Of a stretch of DNA of 64,000 bases, positions 17,422-27,931 are shown in pieces. The notes under the pieces are model-generated. The model did no database searches. It was not told the DNA's origin and was given only the letters and a program-made list of their open reading frames with translations. The translations under genes were made by a program, and so were the position numbers. Each line of letters opens with the position of its first letter. Position 1 is the stretch's first letter. The stretch spans positions 62,001-126,000 of the forward strand of contig JANYKW010000079.1 of NCBI GenBank assembly GCA_025358025.1, given 5' to 3'. Origin of the DNA: Bacteroidia bacterium (GTDB taxonomy: Bacteria > Bacteroidota > Bacteroidia > Bacteroidales > Prolixibacteraceae).

Positions 17422-18312
17422 TTATCCCTGGTAAGTACTTATACCAATCGTTTGAACTGCCCTGTCAACCTTTTTGATCATCCCTTGCAAAGCACTGCCT
17501 GGTCCAACTTCAGTAAATGAGTCTGCTCCTTCTGCCAGCATATTGATCACAGTCTGGGTCCAGCGAACCGGAGCAGTAAGTTGAGCGATCAGGTTGGATT
17601 TGATCTCATCAGGATCAGAAACGGGCGATGCATTGACATTCTGGAATATCGGACAAATCGGAGAACTAAATTCAGTGCAGTTGATGGCTTCTGCCAGTTC
17701 GGTGCGGGCAGGCTCCATCAGCGGCGAATGGAAAGCACCCCCAACATTGAGTTTAAGCACACGCTTGGCACCCAGATCTGTCAGTCTTAGGCAAGCTTTA
17801 TCAACACCTTGAATTGATCCTGAAATCACAAGCTGACCCTGGCAGTTGTAATTGGCTGGTACCACAATCTCTTCGATTTCAGCGCAAACCTGCTCAACTA
17901 CTGCATCCTCAACACCCAGAATGGCAGCCATGGCAGATGGTTCAGCTTCACAGGCCTTCTGCATAGCCATTGCTCTTTTCGACACAAGCAAAAGTCCGTC
18001 TTCAAAAGAAAGGGCTTTCGCAGCAACCAAAGCAGAGAATTCTCCAAGCGAATGTCCGGCTACCATGTCTGGCTGGAATGAGTCGCCCATCGTTTTGGCC
18101 AGCAAGACAGAATGCAGGAAGATGGCAGGCTGTGTTACTCGTGTCTGCTTCAGCTCTTCATCAGTTCCATCGAACATAATGTCGGTGATATTAAACCCCA
18201 GGATATTATTCGCTTTTTCAAAAAGGGATTTTGCCAGAGGAGATTGGTCATAAAGATCTTTGCCCATTCCAACAAACTGGGCACCCTGGCCCGGAAATAC
18301 ATATGCTTTCAT
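17422..18312 (-). CDS. fabD: Malonyl-CoA:ACP transacylase
   Basis: A 296-aa cytoplasmic enzyme that loads malonyl groups onto acyl carrier protein for fatty acid synthesis. The motifs are complete: FPGQGAQFVGMG at the N-terminus, the nucleophile in AGHSLGEFSALV, VGGAFHSPLMEPA with the catalytic histidine, and EVGPGSALQGM near the end. The frame is open upstream to 18444, but residues before MKAYVFPGQGAQ resemble nothing and would overlap the promoter box at 18348-18341, so the ATG at 18312 is chosen. It lies between folE and cas6 on the same strand. I see no other fab genes nearby. Confidence 0.96.
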   Translation of the reverse strand: MKAYVFPGQGAQFVGMGKDLYDQSPLAKSLFEKANNILGFNITDIMFDGTDEELKQTRVTQPAIFLHSVLLAKTMGDSFQPDMVAGHSLGEFSALVAAKALSFEDGLLLVSKRAMAMQKACEAEPSAMAAILGVEDAVVEQVCAEIEEIVVPANYNCQGQLVISGSIQGVDKACLRLTDLGAKRVLKLNVGGAFHSPLMEPARTELAEAINCTEFSSPICPIFQNVNASPVSDPDEIKSNLIAQLTAPVRWTQTVINMLAEGADSFTEVGPGSALQGMIKKVDRAVQTIGISTYQG

Positions 18313-18340
18313 ATTTTTATAATTGCTAAAAATTTTCGAG

Positions 18341-18348
18341 CAAAGATA
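18341..18348 (-). promoter_or_regulatory. Possible -7 box of fabD
   Basis: TATCTTTG on the minus strand, 28 nt before the fabD ATG. No upstream TTG at the right distance. The spacer around it also holds two inverted copies of an AAAATCnAAAATCGAAA-like word (about 18350-18372 and 18428-18450). Confidence 0.45.
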
Positions 18349-18457
18349 GAAAATTTTCGATTTTAGATTTTGGAGGGGTTCTCCGATGACAAGTGGTGCT
18401 TTAAAAATGTTGCCTCCAACCCATTGCGAAAATCGAAATTTCAAAATCCAAAATTCC

Positions 18458-19084
18458 CTACGACAGTTTTGAACTTATCAGCCTGATAAACTCTTCCCTG
18501 GTGGCTACTTTCTCAAAAGCACCTGTAAAATCGGAGGTGGTCGTAACCGAGTTCTGTTTTTCGATGCCCCGCATGCACATGCACATGTGTTTCGCCTCAA
18601 TGACTACGGCAACACCCAGTGGTGAGAGCGTGTTCTGAATGCACTCCTTAATCTGCAAAGTAAGCCTCTCTTGCACCTGCAACCTCCGGGAATATGCCTC
18701 AACCACCCTGGCAATTTTACTCAACCCGGTGATGTATCCGTTTGGAATATAGGCAACGTGAGCTTTCCCAAAGAATGGAAGCATATGGTGTTCGCACAAG
18801 GCATAGATCTCAATATCCTTAACAATGACCATCTGCCTGTAATCTTCCTTGAACATGGCCGATCTGAGTATCTCTTCCGGATCCATGCTGTATCCCTGGG
18901 TCATAAACTGCATTGCTTTTGCAATCCTCAACGGAGATTGCACCAGACCATCCCTGGTAGGATCTTCTCCTATCAACTCAATAATGTGTCGGTAGTGTTC
19001 GGCCATCCGGGTAACAGTCTCCTTTGGATAATGTTCTATTTTCTGGTAGCCATCAGATTTCTTTCTGTGTAAAGAGAATTGCAT
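18458..19084 (-). CDS. folE: GTP cyclohydrolase I
   Basis: A 208-aa enzyme that turns GTP into 7,8-dihydroneopterin triphosphate, the first step of folate (and of queuosine precursor) synthesis. Zinc-binding and catalytic parts are intact: [41 protein letters not shown] and [19 protein letters not shown]. Start at the ATG at 19084. It can feed both QueA's pathway and the folate pathway that supplies ThyA/FolA elsewhere in the window. It is divergent from mqnB. Confidence 0.97.
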   Translation of the reverse strand: MQFSLHRKKSDGYQKIEHYPKETVTRMAEHYRHIIELIGEDPTRDGLVQSPLRIAKAMQFMTQGYSMDPEEILRSAMFKEDYRQMVIVKDIEIYALCEHHMLPFFGKAHVAYIPNGYITGLSKIARVVEAYSRRLQVQERLTLQIKECIQNTLSPLGVAVVIEAKHMCMCMRGIEKQNSVTTTSDFTGAFEKVATREEFIRLISSKLS

Positions 19085-19265
19085 TTGGTGGAATTTAAAG
19101 TGTCCGGCTCCTAAAAATCAAAAACAACAGCAAATATTGATCTTCAGGAAGGAGCTCAAATAAATTTTTAATTAAACTTGATACAAATAAACAACTTTTA
19201 TTAACTTTTTTCGCCAAAACAAGTATGAATGTTAGTTAGCGGTTCAAATTTGACCTTGGAAATTT

Positions 19266-19273
19266 TACATTTG
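19266..19273 (+). promoter_or_regulatory. Probable -7 box for mqnB-mqnD
   Basis: TACATTTG followed by C, 34 nt before the mqnB ATG. The nearest TTTG (19249-19252) is only 13 nt upstream, so the -33 element is uncertain. Confidence 0.5.
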
Positions 19274-19307
19274 CACCACTAAAATTAATTAGATCTGTAT
19301 TTGCCGA

Positions 19308-20000
19308 ATGAGAATCTTGTTTGTTGGTGCAACCTGCTTTGAACTTTACCAGTTTTTCGAGCATCTTATCGAAATTGAGGGAGAAGGGAAGAATATCTTC
19401 CACTACAAATGGTACGATTTGGAGATCGATTTGCTAATTCCGGGCATTGGCATGACTTTTACAGCTTATCATCTCACAAGAGCACTTTACACAACCCAAT
19501 ATGATTTGGTTATCAATGCCGGAATTGCAGGAAGTTTCCGCGATGAGCTCTCTATCGGTACAGTCGTCAACGTAAAAAGCGAACAGATTTGTGACTTGGG
19601 AATTGAGGAATCCAATTCGATCATCTCTCTTTTTGATGCCGGATTTATGGAGACAGATCAGTTTCCGTTTAAGAATGGGAAAATGATCAATCCCAACCAT
19701 TTCAAGGAACTTGAGCTCTCTTCTGTCGAAGGTGTTACGGGCAATATCAGTCATGGTAATCCTGATAGTATCACCAAAATAACCGCCACATTCGGCCCTG
19801 ACATTGAATCTATGGAGGGTGCTGCCGTTTTTTATGTTTGCATGCATGAGAAAATCCCTTTCCTTGAAATCAGAGCAATCTCCAATTATGTCGAATCGAG
19901 GGATACGGCAAAGTGGGATATTCCGCTCGCCATTGAAAACCTTACTGACGAACTATACCGTTTTTTACGAAAATTTGCCAAAATCAAACAACTCTCCTGA
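19308..20000 (+). CDS. mqnB: Futalosine hydrolase
   Basis: A 230-aa nucleoside-phosphorylase-fold enzyme that splits futalosine into dehypoxanthine futalosine and hypoxanthine in the futalosine route to menaquinone. Fold marks: LLIPGIGMTFTAYHLTRAL, VINAGIAGSF, and DIESMEGAAVFYVC with the substrate-binding glutamates, then RAISNYV. The identification as MqnB rather than another MTA/SAH-type nucleosidase is supported by the overlap with mqnD: the TGA stop and the next ATG share one base (TGATG at 19998-20002), so the two are translationally coupled. Confidence 0.92.
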   Translation: MRILFVGATCFELYQFFEHLIEIEGEGKNIFHYKWYDLEIDLLIPGIGMTFTAYHLTRALYTTQYDLVINAGIAGSFRDELSIGTVVNVKSEQICDLGIEESNSIISLFDAGFMETDQFPFKNGKMINPNHFKELELSSVEGVTGNISHGNPDSITKITATFGPDIESMEGAAVFYVCMHEKIPFLEIRAISNYVESRDTAKWDIPLAIENLTDELYRFLRKFAKIKQLS

Positions 20001-20830
20001 TGAACCTGACTCTGGGTTTCTCAACCTGTCCCAATGATACATTCATTTTTGATGCCATGGTCAACGGGAAAATCGACCTGGAAGGGCTTCGCTTTGAGCT
20101 TCATCTGGCCGATGTGGAAGAGTTGAACAGAATGGCTTTTAAAGCTTCCCTCGATATTACAAAAGTCAGTTATCATGCATTTGCTTATCTGTCTGAGGCA
20201 TATCAGCTACTGACTGCCGGGAGTGCCCTGGGTTATGGCAATGGTCCTCTGCTAATCAGTAAACACAAAATATATCCGGACGAAGTCAATGACCTGAAAA
20301 TTGCAATCCCTGGGAAATATACTACGGCGAACCTTCTCCTTTCAATTGCTTATCCCAATCTCAAAAATAAGACAGAATATCTGTTTTCTGACATTGAAGA
20401 AGCCATCCTCTCGGGCGAAGCAGATGCAGGCCTGATTATTCACGAAAACAGATTCACCTACCACTCAAAAGGACTAAAAAAAATCGTGGATCTGGGCGAA
20501 TATTGGGAACAACAAAGCGGATTGCCTATTCCTCTGGGTGGGATTATTGTCAGGCGAACTCTTCCACAGGAGATCCGGCTTACAATTAACAGGGTACTTC
20601 GCAGGAGTGTTGAATATGCATTTCAAAATCCGGACGATTCTTTGGCCTATGTCCGTAAACACGCACAATCCATGGATGAAGCGGTGATTAGAAGCCACAT
20701 CCAACTCTATGTTAACGATTTTTCCCTGGATTTAGGAACAAAAGGAAAGGAGGCCATCACCTCCCTGTACGGGAAAAGTATCGAAAAACTCCTTTTCCCT
20801 CCTCTTCAACCTCTCTATTTCCTTGCTTAA
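20000..20830 (+). CDS. mqnD: 1,4-dihydroxy-6-naphthoate synthase
   Basis: A 276-aa MqnA/MqnD-family lyase that converts cyclic dehypoxanthine futalosine to 1,4-dihydroxy-6-naphthoate, the late ring-forming step in menaquinone synthesis. Family features: LGFSTCPNDTFIFDAM at the start, DITKVSYHA, GSALGYGNGPLLIS, GEADAGLIIHENRFTY (with the catalytic histidine) and GLPIPLGGIIVRR. Coupled to mqnB. The other route genes (mqnA, mqnC, mqnE) are not in this window. Confidence 0.95.
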   Translation: MNLTLGFSTCPNDTFIFDAMVNGKIDLEGLRFELHLADVEELNRMAFKASLDITKVSYHAFAYLSEAYQLLTAGSALGYGNGPLLISKHKIYPDEVNDLKIAIPGKYTTANLLLSIAYPNLKNKTEYLFSDIEEAILSGEADAGLIIHENRFTYHSKGLKKIVDLGEYWEQQSGLPIPLGGIIVRRTLPQEIRLTINRVLRRSVEYAFQNPDDSLAYVRKHAQSMDEAVIRSHIQLYVNDFSLDLGTKGKEAITSLYGKSIEKLLFPPLQPLYFLA

Positions 20831-20888
20831 CATAGGAAACCTCCTCTCCTATTTGAATTTTGCATGTTCAAATCTGATTTCTTTGACG

Positions 20889-20896
20889 TAATTTTG
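20889..20896 (+). promoter_or_regulatory. Possible -7 box for the TonB-like gene
   Basis: TAATTTTG followed by C, 41 nt before the ATG. No matching upstream TTG. Confidence 0.4.
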
Positions 20897-20937
20897 CTCC
20901 AGGAAACATCAAATTTGGTAATACGGGAATTGGGTGA

Positions 20938-21681
20938 ATGGGAAAATTACTCAGACTATACCGAGATAATATCAATGGAATAATAGCCACATTGGCCATT
21001 CATCTGGTTGTGCTTGTTATTCTGCTTTTTTCCGAATTAAATAACAACATCATTTTACCGGAAGATTCATTGTTTGTGGACCTAATTCAGGAAGAATTAG
21101 TCTCTCCCGACAAGGAAAAGGAGCGCATGGACCTTGGATCACAGTCTCTTGCACTGAACGGATCCCAATCCGGTGAACGAAACTCAAACAGGGCTCTCAA
21201 TCTGGGAGATCAAACCGGTCGTACTTCAGGCGATCCATTTTTCGACAGGGAATATGCCAAAGAGGTGGCAGAAGCGAAACAACTCGCCAGCGAGGTCAAT
21301 AAAAATCTGGCCAGGAAAATTCCTCAGATCGGCGACATTCCCATGCCAGTTGACCGTACCGAAGGGATGACAAGGGAAGAAGTCAAACGCTCCTCCTTCA
21401 AAGGAAAATCAAATATCCGTTACCTTTTGGGTAACAGGTATCATTTGCAGTTACCAATACCTGTCTATCTTGCACAAGGTGGCGGTGAAGTTGTGGTTGA
21501 CATCCTGGTGAATAAAAACGGAGAGGTTATAACAGCCATACCCCGCGAAAGGGTCAATATCAGCGATCCTACTATTCTGGCCTATGCTAAGCAGGCAGCT
21601 GAGAAAACACTTTTCAATGCAGACAACTCAGCACCGGAAAGGGAACGCGGAACCATTACCTACCTATTCGTAGCCCAGTAA
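20938..21681 (+). CDS. TonB-like energy transducer family protein
   Basis: A 247-aa protein with one membrane segment near the N-terminus (residues about 14-32), then a long charged, hydrophilic stretch and a C-terminal beta domain (GGGEVVVDILVNKNGEVITAIP) of the TonB/TolA C-terminal type. This suggests it spans the periplasm and links inner-membrane motors to outer-membrane receptors. Unlike classic TonB, the linker is not proline-rich. I see no exbB, exbD or receptor gene beside it, so the partner is unknown. Confidence 0.7.
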   Translation: MGKLLRLYRDNINGIIATLAIHLVVLVILLFSELNNNIILPEDSLFVDLIQEELVSPDKEKERMDLGSQSLALNGSQSGERNSNRALNLGDQTGRTSGDPFFDREYAKEVAEAKQLASEVNKNLARKIPQIGDIPMPVDRTEGMTREEVKRSSFKGKSNIRYLLGNRYHLQLPIPVYLAQGGGEVVVDILVNKNGEVITAIPRERVNISDPTILAYAKQAAEKTLFNADNSAPERERGTITYLFVAQ

Positions 21682-21814
21682 ACGTTTTCGGTTAATACAT
21701 TCAGAAAACATTTTTTAACTGAAATTCTCTCATTTTAATTTTAAAATTTTTCATCTTTGGAAAATTATATTGATTACAAAATCCAATACTTTTAAATGGT
21801 TTAATTTTATTGTT

Positions 21815-22060
21815 ATGTCAGCAAAAATATATTTGGTTGGGGGAATGACCTGCAAAAACTGCAAAGCGCATGTCGAAAAAGAGATTAAAGGGATAAATGG
21901 TGTTCAGGAAGTTGTTGCAGACCATCTCACTGGGCTTGTTACTGTGGATGGAGCTCAGTTTCAAGAAGAAATGGTCAAAATGGCTGTTGAAAATGCAGGA
22001 TATCGGTTTGGGGGACCAGCTGATTCTTTCGCACCCGGATCAGATCTCTGGCTAAGCTGA
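21815..22060 (+). CDS. Heavy-metal-associated (HMA) domain protein
   Basis: An 81-aa single-domain protein of the ferredoxin-like HMA fold, with the metal-binding motif GMTCKNC (residues about 9-15) followed by AHVEKEIKGINGVQEV. Such proteins carry copper or another soft metal to a P-type ATPase or sensor. The ATG at 21815 begins right before the first strand; the frame is open upstream to 21770 but that part looks non-coding. No metal transporter gene is adjacent. Confidence 0.85.
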   Translation: MSAKIYLVGGMTCKNCKAHVEKEIKGINGVQEVVADHLTGLVTVDGAQFQEEMVKMAVENAGYRFGGPADSFAPGSDLWLS

Positions 22061-22211
22061 TCCTTTTGTCATTCTGGCTGTTCTTCAAAGATATTACTGA
22101 CATTATTTGTTCTTTATCAGTATGTTAATGCCATTTTGTCGGAATTCTATGTTGTGGCAAATGTTTTGAATGTGGTAGTTGTACTTACATGAAAACTTTA
22201 AAAGAGCATAT

Positions 22212-24797
22212 ATGAATTTCAAAAATTTCACCATTAAGGCACAGGAAGCTGTTCAGCAAGGTATCCAGATAGCTTCAGGAAATAACCAACAATCCATTGA
22301 ACCTACTCACCTGATGAAGGGATTGTTGTCAGAAGCAGAAAATGTAACCGCTTTTTTGCTTCAGAAAACCGGTGTGAACATTAATTATTTCACCAAAGAG
22401 CTTGACCGCATCATTTCCGGCTATCCCAAAGTAACCGGCGGAGAGCCATTTCTTTCAAATGCATCCAATTCAGCGGTACAAAAAGCCATTTCTCTCTCCC
22501 AAAAGATGGCTGACAAATTTGTCTCGGTCGAACATTTGCTACTCGCATTCCTGGAAAATGGAGAGGGAGTCAGCACACTCCTTAAAGAGCAGGGTGTCGA
22601 CAAAAAAGTACTGGAACAAGCCATCCGTGAACTGAGAAAGGGATCAAAGGTGGAGAGCCAGACTGCAGAAGAGACCTTCAATTCCCTCAGCCGGTTTGCT
22701 GTTAACCTCAACGATGCCGCCCGTTTGGGCAAGCTCGATCCGGTGATAGGCCGTGACGAAGAAATTCGGCGGATTTTGCAAATCCTTTCCAGAAGAACAA
22801 AAAACAATCCGATCCTGGTTGGTGAACCCGGAACAGGTAAGACTGCTATTGCAGAAGGTTTGGCTCAGCGGATTGTCCGGGGAGATGTCCCTGAAAATCT
22901 TCAAAGCAAGCAGATTTTTTCACTCGATATGGGAGCACTGATTGCCGGAGCCAAGTACAAGGGCGAATTTGAAGAACGTCTTAAATCAGTGATTCAGGAG
23001 GTTATTCAGTCTGAAGGCGAGGTAATCCTCTTTATAGATGAAATACATACCCTGGTTGGAGCAGGCAAGAGCGAGGGAGCAATGGACGCAGCCAACATCC
23101 TAAAACCAGCACTGGCCCGTGGCGATCTGAGAGCAGTTGGTGCTACTACACTTGGAGAATACCAGAAATATTTTGAAAAGGATAAAGCACTTGAACGCCG
23201 TTTTCAGCTGGTGATGGTAGATGAACCGGATAACCAGTCTGCTATATCCATCCTCCGCGGTTTGAAAGAAAGATATGAGAATCACCACAAAGTGAGAATT
23301 AAGGATGATGCAATCATCGCTGCTGTCGAATTGTCTCAACGGTACATAACGGATCGGTTTCTTCCCGACAAGGCCATAGATTTGATGGATGAAGCTGCGG
23401 CAAAACTGAGAATGGAGATGAATTCCCTGCCAGGAGAACTCGACGAAATCGACCGAAAATTAACCCAACTGGAGATTGAAAGGGCTGCCATACAACGCGA
23501 AAACGACCATACCAAGCTCTCAAGACTGGAGGAAGAGATTGCAAATCTCAAAGAAGAACAGCGAAAATTCAGGGCCGCCTGGCAAGCAGAAAAGAGCCTG
23601 ATCGAGCGTATTCAGTCAAAAAAACAGGAGATTGAAGAATTGAAACTTCAGGCTGAACAAGCTGAACGTCAAGGTGATTATGGGCGGGTGGCTGAGATAA
23701 GGTATGGTAAAATCAAAGAGGCCGAAGGTGCAATTGCCTCGCTGCAGGAACAACTGATTGTTAAGCAAAGCACCCAATCCCTGATCAAAGAGGAGGTGGA
23801 TGCTGAGGACATTGCAGGGGTTGTGGCTCGCTGGACAGGTATTCCGGTTTCCAAAATGTTGCAAAGTGAGCGGGAAAAGCTGATTCACCTGGAAGCGGAG
23901 CTGCATACACGCGTGATTGGTCAGGAGGAGGCAATCGCTGCTGTTTCAGACGCTGTTCGGCGCTCCAGGGCAGGACTGCAAGACGAAAAACGCCCGATAG
24001 GCTCCTTTATCTTCCTCGGAACTACAGGGGTCGGTAAGACAGAGCTGGCAAAGGCCCTGGCAGAATATCTTTTTGATGATGAAAATATGCTTACCAGGAT
24101 TGATATGTCTGAATACCAGGAGAAATTCGCTGTTACCAGGCTGATAGGATCACCTCCGGGATATGTAGGATACGACGAAGGGGGGCAACTGACAGAAGCA
24201 GTAAGAAGAAAACCATACTCTGTGCTGCTTTTTGACGAGATTGAGAAGGCTCATCCCGATATTTTCAATGTGCTCCTTCAGGTGCTTGACGATGGCAGGC
24301 TAACCGACAACAAGGGCAGAACCGTCAACTTTAAAAATACCATTATTATCATGACCTCCAACCTCGGATCACACCTTATCCGTGAAAGGACAGAACGAAT
24401 GACAGATTCCAACCGCGCTGCTGAAATGGAAAATCTTCAAACAGAGCTGATGGAAATGCTTAAACAAACAATCCGTCCTGAGTTTCTCAACCGGATCGAT
24501 GAAGTTATCCTCTTTGCTCCGCTAAGCCGCGGGGAGATCCGGCAGATCGTCAGGCTGCAATTTGAATTGGTGGCATTGCGTCTGGCTAAGAGCGGTTATA
24601 CTGCAAAGTTAACTGAATCAGCCATCGACTGGATTGCGGAAGCAGGCTTTGATCCGCAATTTGGGGCTCGTCCTGTTAAACGAATCATGCAGAAATATTT
24701 ACTAAACGATCTTTCAAAGGAGATTCTTGCTGGCAGAATTCAAAAAGATGGGGAGATTGTTATTGACAGCGAAAATAACCATTTAATATTCAGGTAG
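22212..24797 (+). CDS. clpB: ATP-dependent chaperone ClpB
   Basis: An 861-aa full-length Hsp100 disaggregase that works with DnaK to rescue aggregated proteins. Order: Clp N-terminal repeats (residues 1-145), first AAA domain with [14 protein letters not shown] and [15 protein letters not shown], the coiled-coil middle domain (about 400-520) that separates ClpB from ClpA/ClpC, second AAA domain with [14 protein letters not shown] and [14 protein letters not shown], and the C-terminal small domain. The ATG at 22212 gives the usual [13 protein letters not shown] start. I see no CIRCE-like inverted repeat in the 150 nt upstream. Confidence 0.97.
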   Translation: MNFKNFTIKAQEAVQQGIQIASGNNQQSIEPTHLMKGLLSEAENVTAFLLQKTGVNINYFTKELDRIISGYPKVTGGEPFLSNASNSAVQKAISLSQKMADKFVSVEHLLLAFLENGEGVSTLLKEQGVDKKVLEQAIRELRKGSKVESQTAEETFNSLSRFAVNLNDAARLGKLDPVIGRDEEIRRILQILSRRTKNNPILVGEPGTGKTAIAEGLAQRIVRGDVPENLQSKQIFSLDMGALIAGAKYKGEFEERLKSVIQEVIQSEGEVILFIDEIHTLVGAGKSEGAMDAANILKPALARGDLRAVGATTLGEYQKYFEKDKALERRFQLVMVDEPDNQSAISILRGLKERYENHHKVRIKDDAIIAAVELSQRYITDRFLPDKAIDLMDEAAAKLRMEMNSLPGELDEIDRKLTQLEIERAAIQRENDHTKLSRLEEEIANLKEEQRKFRAAWQAEKSLIERIQSKKQEIEELKLQAEQAERQGDYGRVAEIRYGKIKEAEGAIASLQEQLIVKQSTQSLIKEEVDAEDIAGVVARWTGIPVSKMLQSEREKLIHLEAELHTRVIGQEEAIAAVSDAVRRSRAGLQDEKRPIGSFIFLGTTGVGKTELAKALAEYLFDDENMLTRIDMSEYQEKFAVTRLIGSPPGYVGYDEGGQLTEAVRRKPYSVLLFDEIEKAHPDIFNVLLQVLDDGRLTDNKGRTVNFKNTIIIMTSNLGSHLIRERTERMTDSNRAAEMENLQTELMEMLKQTIRPEFLNRIDEVILFAPLSRGEIRQIVRLQFELVALRLAKSGYTAKLTESAIDWIAEAGFDPQFGARPVKRIMQKYLLNDLSKEILAGRIQKDGEIVIDSENNHLIFR

Positions 24798-24926
24798 TTA
24801 TGCATTATCTTCATATTCATTTAGACCGGAAAGGAGGCGGGGAAAATGAATTCGGAGAACAATGTACTTTAAGTACAAAAATCAGTTCATTAAAAAATCT
24901 TAAATTCGCCCCCTTAAGATAAAGGA

Positions 24927-25688
24927 ATGGTCGAAATTTGTGCCCTGGCTTCGGGAAGCAATGGAAATTGTTATTATATAGGAAACAGCGAAGAGGCGGT
25001 CTTAATTGATGCAGGGCTGTCGTTTAAGCAAATACTCAAAAGACTGGAAGCCAAAAAGCTGGATCCGAAAAAAATCAAAGCACTGTTTATCACCCACGAA
25101 CATGGAGATCATGTAAGAGGCGCCCGGGTTACGGGGAAAAAACTTGACATTCCAGTTTACATGACAGAAGGGACTTTCACTGCCTCTTTCCGAATGTGGA
25201 AACCTGTTTCTTTCCAGGTTATTCAGGATAATGTTCCAATAGAGGTTGGTTCATTTACAATTTTCCCAATTTTAAAAAACCATGATGCCGCTGAACCGAC
25301 CTCATTTAGAATTGAGTACAAGGATATCAGTGTGGGTGTTTTTACAGATATCGGCTCCCCATGCGAAAATGTCAGGAATCATCTGAGCAGGTGCCATGCA
25401 CTCTTTCTTGAGACGAACTACGACCAGCAGATGTTGAAAGAAGGGCCATATCCTTACTATCTGAAAGTCAGAATCGACTCTTCCGTTGGTCACCTCTCAA
25501 ATGTTCAGGCGTATGAATTAGTAAAAGAACATGCGCATCCCGGATTGCAATGCGTATTCCTTAGCCACCTTTCCAGGGAGAATAACAAGCCGGAACTGGC
25601 TCTCAACGAATTTAAATTCCTTGAAAACAAATTTCATATAAAATTAACAGACCGTTATGATGCAAGCGAGATTTATATAATAAATTGA
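24927..25688 (+). CDS. MBL-fold metallohydrolase, YycJ/WalJ type
   Basis: A 253-aa metallo-beta-lactamase-fold protein. The metal site is HEHGDH (about residue 53-58), with further ligands in KNHDAAEPTSF, GVFTDIG and SHLSRENN. The opening CALASGSNGNCYYI is typical of the YycJ/WalJ branch, thought to be a nuclease-like enzyme linked to DNA handling or cell-wall signalling in other phyla. No walKR-like genes lie nearby, so the role here is open. It lies between clpB and an M3 peptidase gene. Confidence 0.85.
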   Translation: MVEICALASGSNGNCYYIGNSEEAVLIDAGLSFKQILKRLEAKKLDPKKIKALFITHEHGDHVRGARVTGKKLDIPVYMTEGTFTASFRMWKPVSFQVIQDNVPIEVGSFTIFPILKNHDAAEPTSFRIEYKDISVGVFTDIGSPCENVRNHLSRCHALFLETNYDQQMLKEGPYPYYLKVRIDSSVGHLSNVQAYELVKEHAHPGLQCVFLSHLSRENNKPELALNEFKFLENKFHIKLTDRYDASEIYIIN

Positions 25689-25769
25689 ACTATCCCGATA
25701 TTATATTTATCATTTTTGCTCCCAAAAATAAATTGTACCTTTTCAATCTGAACAACAAAACCCATTACA

Positions 25770-27884
25770 ATGAAAAAATTTGCACTTTTTATGCTTGTTT
25801 TACTATTTACTTTAGGCTCTTTCGGTCCTGCAACAGATAAAGCGGCAGTAGATGAGAACCCACTTTTAAAGTCATTTTCAACTCCTTTCCAGGTTCCCCC
25901 TTTCGGTGAAATTAAACTGGAGCATTTTGTTCCGGCCATCGATGCGGGTATTATTGCCAATCTTGCTGAAATTGATGCCATCGTAATGAACCAGGCTGCA
26001 CCTGACTTTAATAACACCATTCTGGCCTATGACATCGCTGGAGATCAGCTCTCAGTGGCCTCCCGTATTTTTTCAAATCTAAACGGGGCCAATACAAATC
26101 CTGCCATGCAGAAACTGGCCAGGGAGATAACGCCCAAACTGACCCGCCACCGGGATAATATCTCACTCAATCCTGCGCTTTTCAACAAGGTGAAGGCAGT
26201 ATACGAAAAAAGAAATTCCATGGGATTGAACGCTCAGCAAATTCGCGTCACAGAAAAATATTACAAGGATTTCGAACGTAACGGAGCGAATCTTTCTCCG
26301 GAGAATCAAACCAGACTTCGTCAAATTAATGAAGAATTGTCAAAAACGGTACTTCAATTTGGAGAAAACCTCCTGGCCGAAACGAACAAGAATTTCAAAT
26401 TGGTGATTGAAAAAAAACAGGATCTTTCCGGACTTCCTGCTGATTTGATTGATGCAGCAGCCCTCGAAGCGAAGAAAGACAGCATGTCGGGCAAATGGGT
26501 TTTTACCCTTGCCAAGCCAAGTATGCTACCATTCCTTACATATGCCAACAACCGTGATTTGCGTGAAAAACTTTACCGTGGTTATTTTATGCGTGGTGAC
26601 TATGGTAATCAATTCGACAACAAGGAACTGATCAAAAAAATGGTGCTACTAAGAGATGAAAAGGCAAAATTACTGGGCTTTAAAAATTTCGCTTCCTATG
26701 TCATTGCTGAGAACATGGCCAAAACTCCCGAAATGGTATACCAGTTTCTGAACAAATTATGGGTGCCTGCTCTCGAAAGAGCAAAAAATGAGCGAGCCGA
26801 TTTACAGGCAATCATTGACAAAGAAGGAGGGAAATTCAGACTGCAATCATGGGATTGGTGGTATTATTCTGAAAAAGTCAGAAAAGCCAAATACAATCTC
26901 GACGAGGCTGAGCTTAAGCCCTATTTCTCGCTGGATAACGTGCAGAAAGGCATGTTTTATGTCGCCAACAAACTCTATGGTATCACCTTCGAAAAGAGGA
27001 GCGACCTACCCATTTACCACCCTGAGGTAGTAGCCTATGAAGTTAAAGACAAGGACAATTCCCACCTGGCAGTGCTTTATATGGACTTTCATCCCAGAGA
27101 CGGGAAAAGAGTCGGCGCGTGGTGCACTGGCTATGGGAGCCGTCAATACCGGAACGGCAAGAAAATCGACCCAATCATATCCATGGTAATGAATTTCACA
27201 CGCCCTACCGGGAACGCCCCGGCCTTGTTAAGTTTTGAGGAAGTAACCACTGCTTTCCATGAATTTGGTCATGCGCTTCACAGTGTTTTTGCAGATGGAC
27301 CTTATGACCGCACGGCAAGGGATGTCCCGCGCGATTTCGTAGAACTTCCATCACAGGTTGACGAGAACTGGGCTGCCGAACCAGAGGTTTTAAAAGCTTA
27401 TGCCAAACATTACAAAACCGGCCAGGTAATACCTGATGCACTGATAAATAAATTGGAGAAAAGCAGTCAGTTCAACCAGGGATTTATGACGACAGAATTA
27501 CTGGCTGCGTCCATTCTTGATATGGACTATAATACGGCTGCTGATCCTGCAATAACAGATGTCAGGGCTTTTGAGAAAAAATCTATGGATAAAATTGGAT
27601 TGATCGATGAAATTCTTCCCAGGTACAGAAGCACCTACTTTCAGCATTCTTTCAGTGGCGGTTATACCGCAGGCTACTACGTCTATCTCTGGGCCTCAGT
27701 TCTCGATGCAGATGCATTTGAGGCCTTCAAATCGTCGGGAAATATTTTCAATCCCGAATTGGCGGCAAAATTCCGCGATCTGCTCACCAACTGTGGCACA
27801 GACGAGGGAATGGTTATTTACAGAAAATTTAGAGGAAAGGATCCTGATATCACCCCATTATTGAAAAAACGAGGACTCCAGTAA
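25770..27884 (+). CDS. M3 family peptidase (peptidyl-dipeptidase Dcp/oligopeptidase A type)
   Basis: A 704-aa zinc peptidase. An N-terminal hydrophobic stretch (residues 4-18) looks like a signal peptide, so it is probably periplasmic. The active site HEFGHALHSVF begins at residue 497, with the downstream glutamate expected in the FVELPSQVDENW segment, and a substrate-binding HSFSGGYTAGYY near the C-terminus. The length and layout match Dcp. It would cut dipeptides or short peptides. Independent of the M16 enzyme at 13.6-16.4 kb. Confidence 0.93.
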   Translation: MKKFALFMLVLLFTLGSFGPATDKAAVDENPLLKSFSTPFQVPPFGEIKLEHFVPAIDAGIIANLAEIDAIVMNQAAPDFNNTILAYDIAGDQLSVASRIFSNLNGANTNPAMQKLAREITPKLTRHRDNISLNPALFNKVKAVYEKRNSMGLNAQQIRVTEKYYKDFERNGANLSPENQTRLRQINEELSKTVLQFGENLLAETNKNFKLVIEKKQDLSGLPADLIDAAALEAKKDSMSGKWVFTLAKPSMLPFLTYANNRDLREKLYRGYFMRGDYGNQFDNKELIKKMVLLRDEKAKLLGFKNFASYVIAENMAKTPEMVYQFLNKLWVPALERAKNERADLQAIIDKEGGKFRLQSWDWWYYSEKVRKAKYNLDEAELKPYFSLDNVQKGMFYVANKLYGITFEKRSDLPIYHPEVVAYEVKDKDNSHLAVLYMDFHPRDGKRVGAWCTGYGSRQYRNGKKIDPIISMVMNFTRPTGNAPALLSFEEVTTAFHEFGHALHSVFADGPYDRTARDVPRDFVELPSQVDENWAAEPEVLKAYAKHYKTGQVIPDALINKLEKSSQFNQGFMTTELLAASILDMDYNTAADPAITDVRAFEKKSMDKIGLIDEILPRYRSTYFQHSFSGGYTAGYYVYLWASVLDADAFEAFKSSGNIFNPELAAKFRDLLTNCGTDEGMVIYRKFRGKDPDITPLLKKRGLQ

Positions 27885-27895
27885 TACAAAAGTTT

Positions 27896-27903
27896 TATCT
27901 TTG
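27896..27903 (+). promoter_or_regulatory. Probable -7 box for the DUF151-thyA-folA cluster
   Basis: TATCTTTG followed by C, 28 nt before the GTG of the DUF151 gene. No upstream TTG at 19-20 nt. Confidence 0.5.
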
Positions 27904-27931
27904 CAGGAGAAGGTTAAATAAGTTATTTCAT

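Noticed and set aside
22061-22211. Search for a CIRCE element or heat-shock inverted repeat before clpB
   Set aside because: No 9-bp inverted repeat of that type is present.
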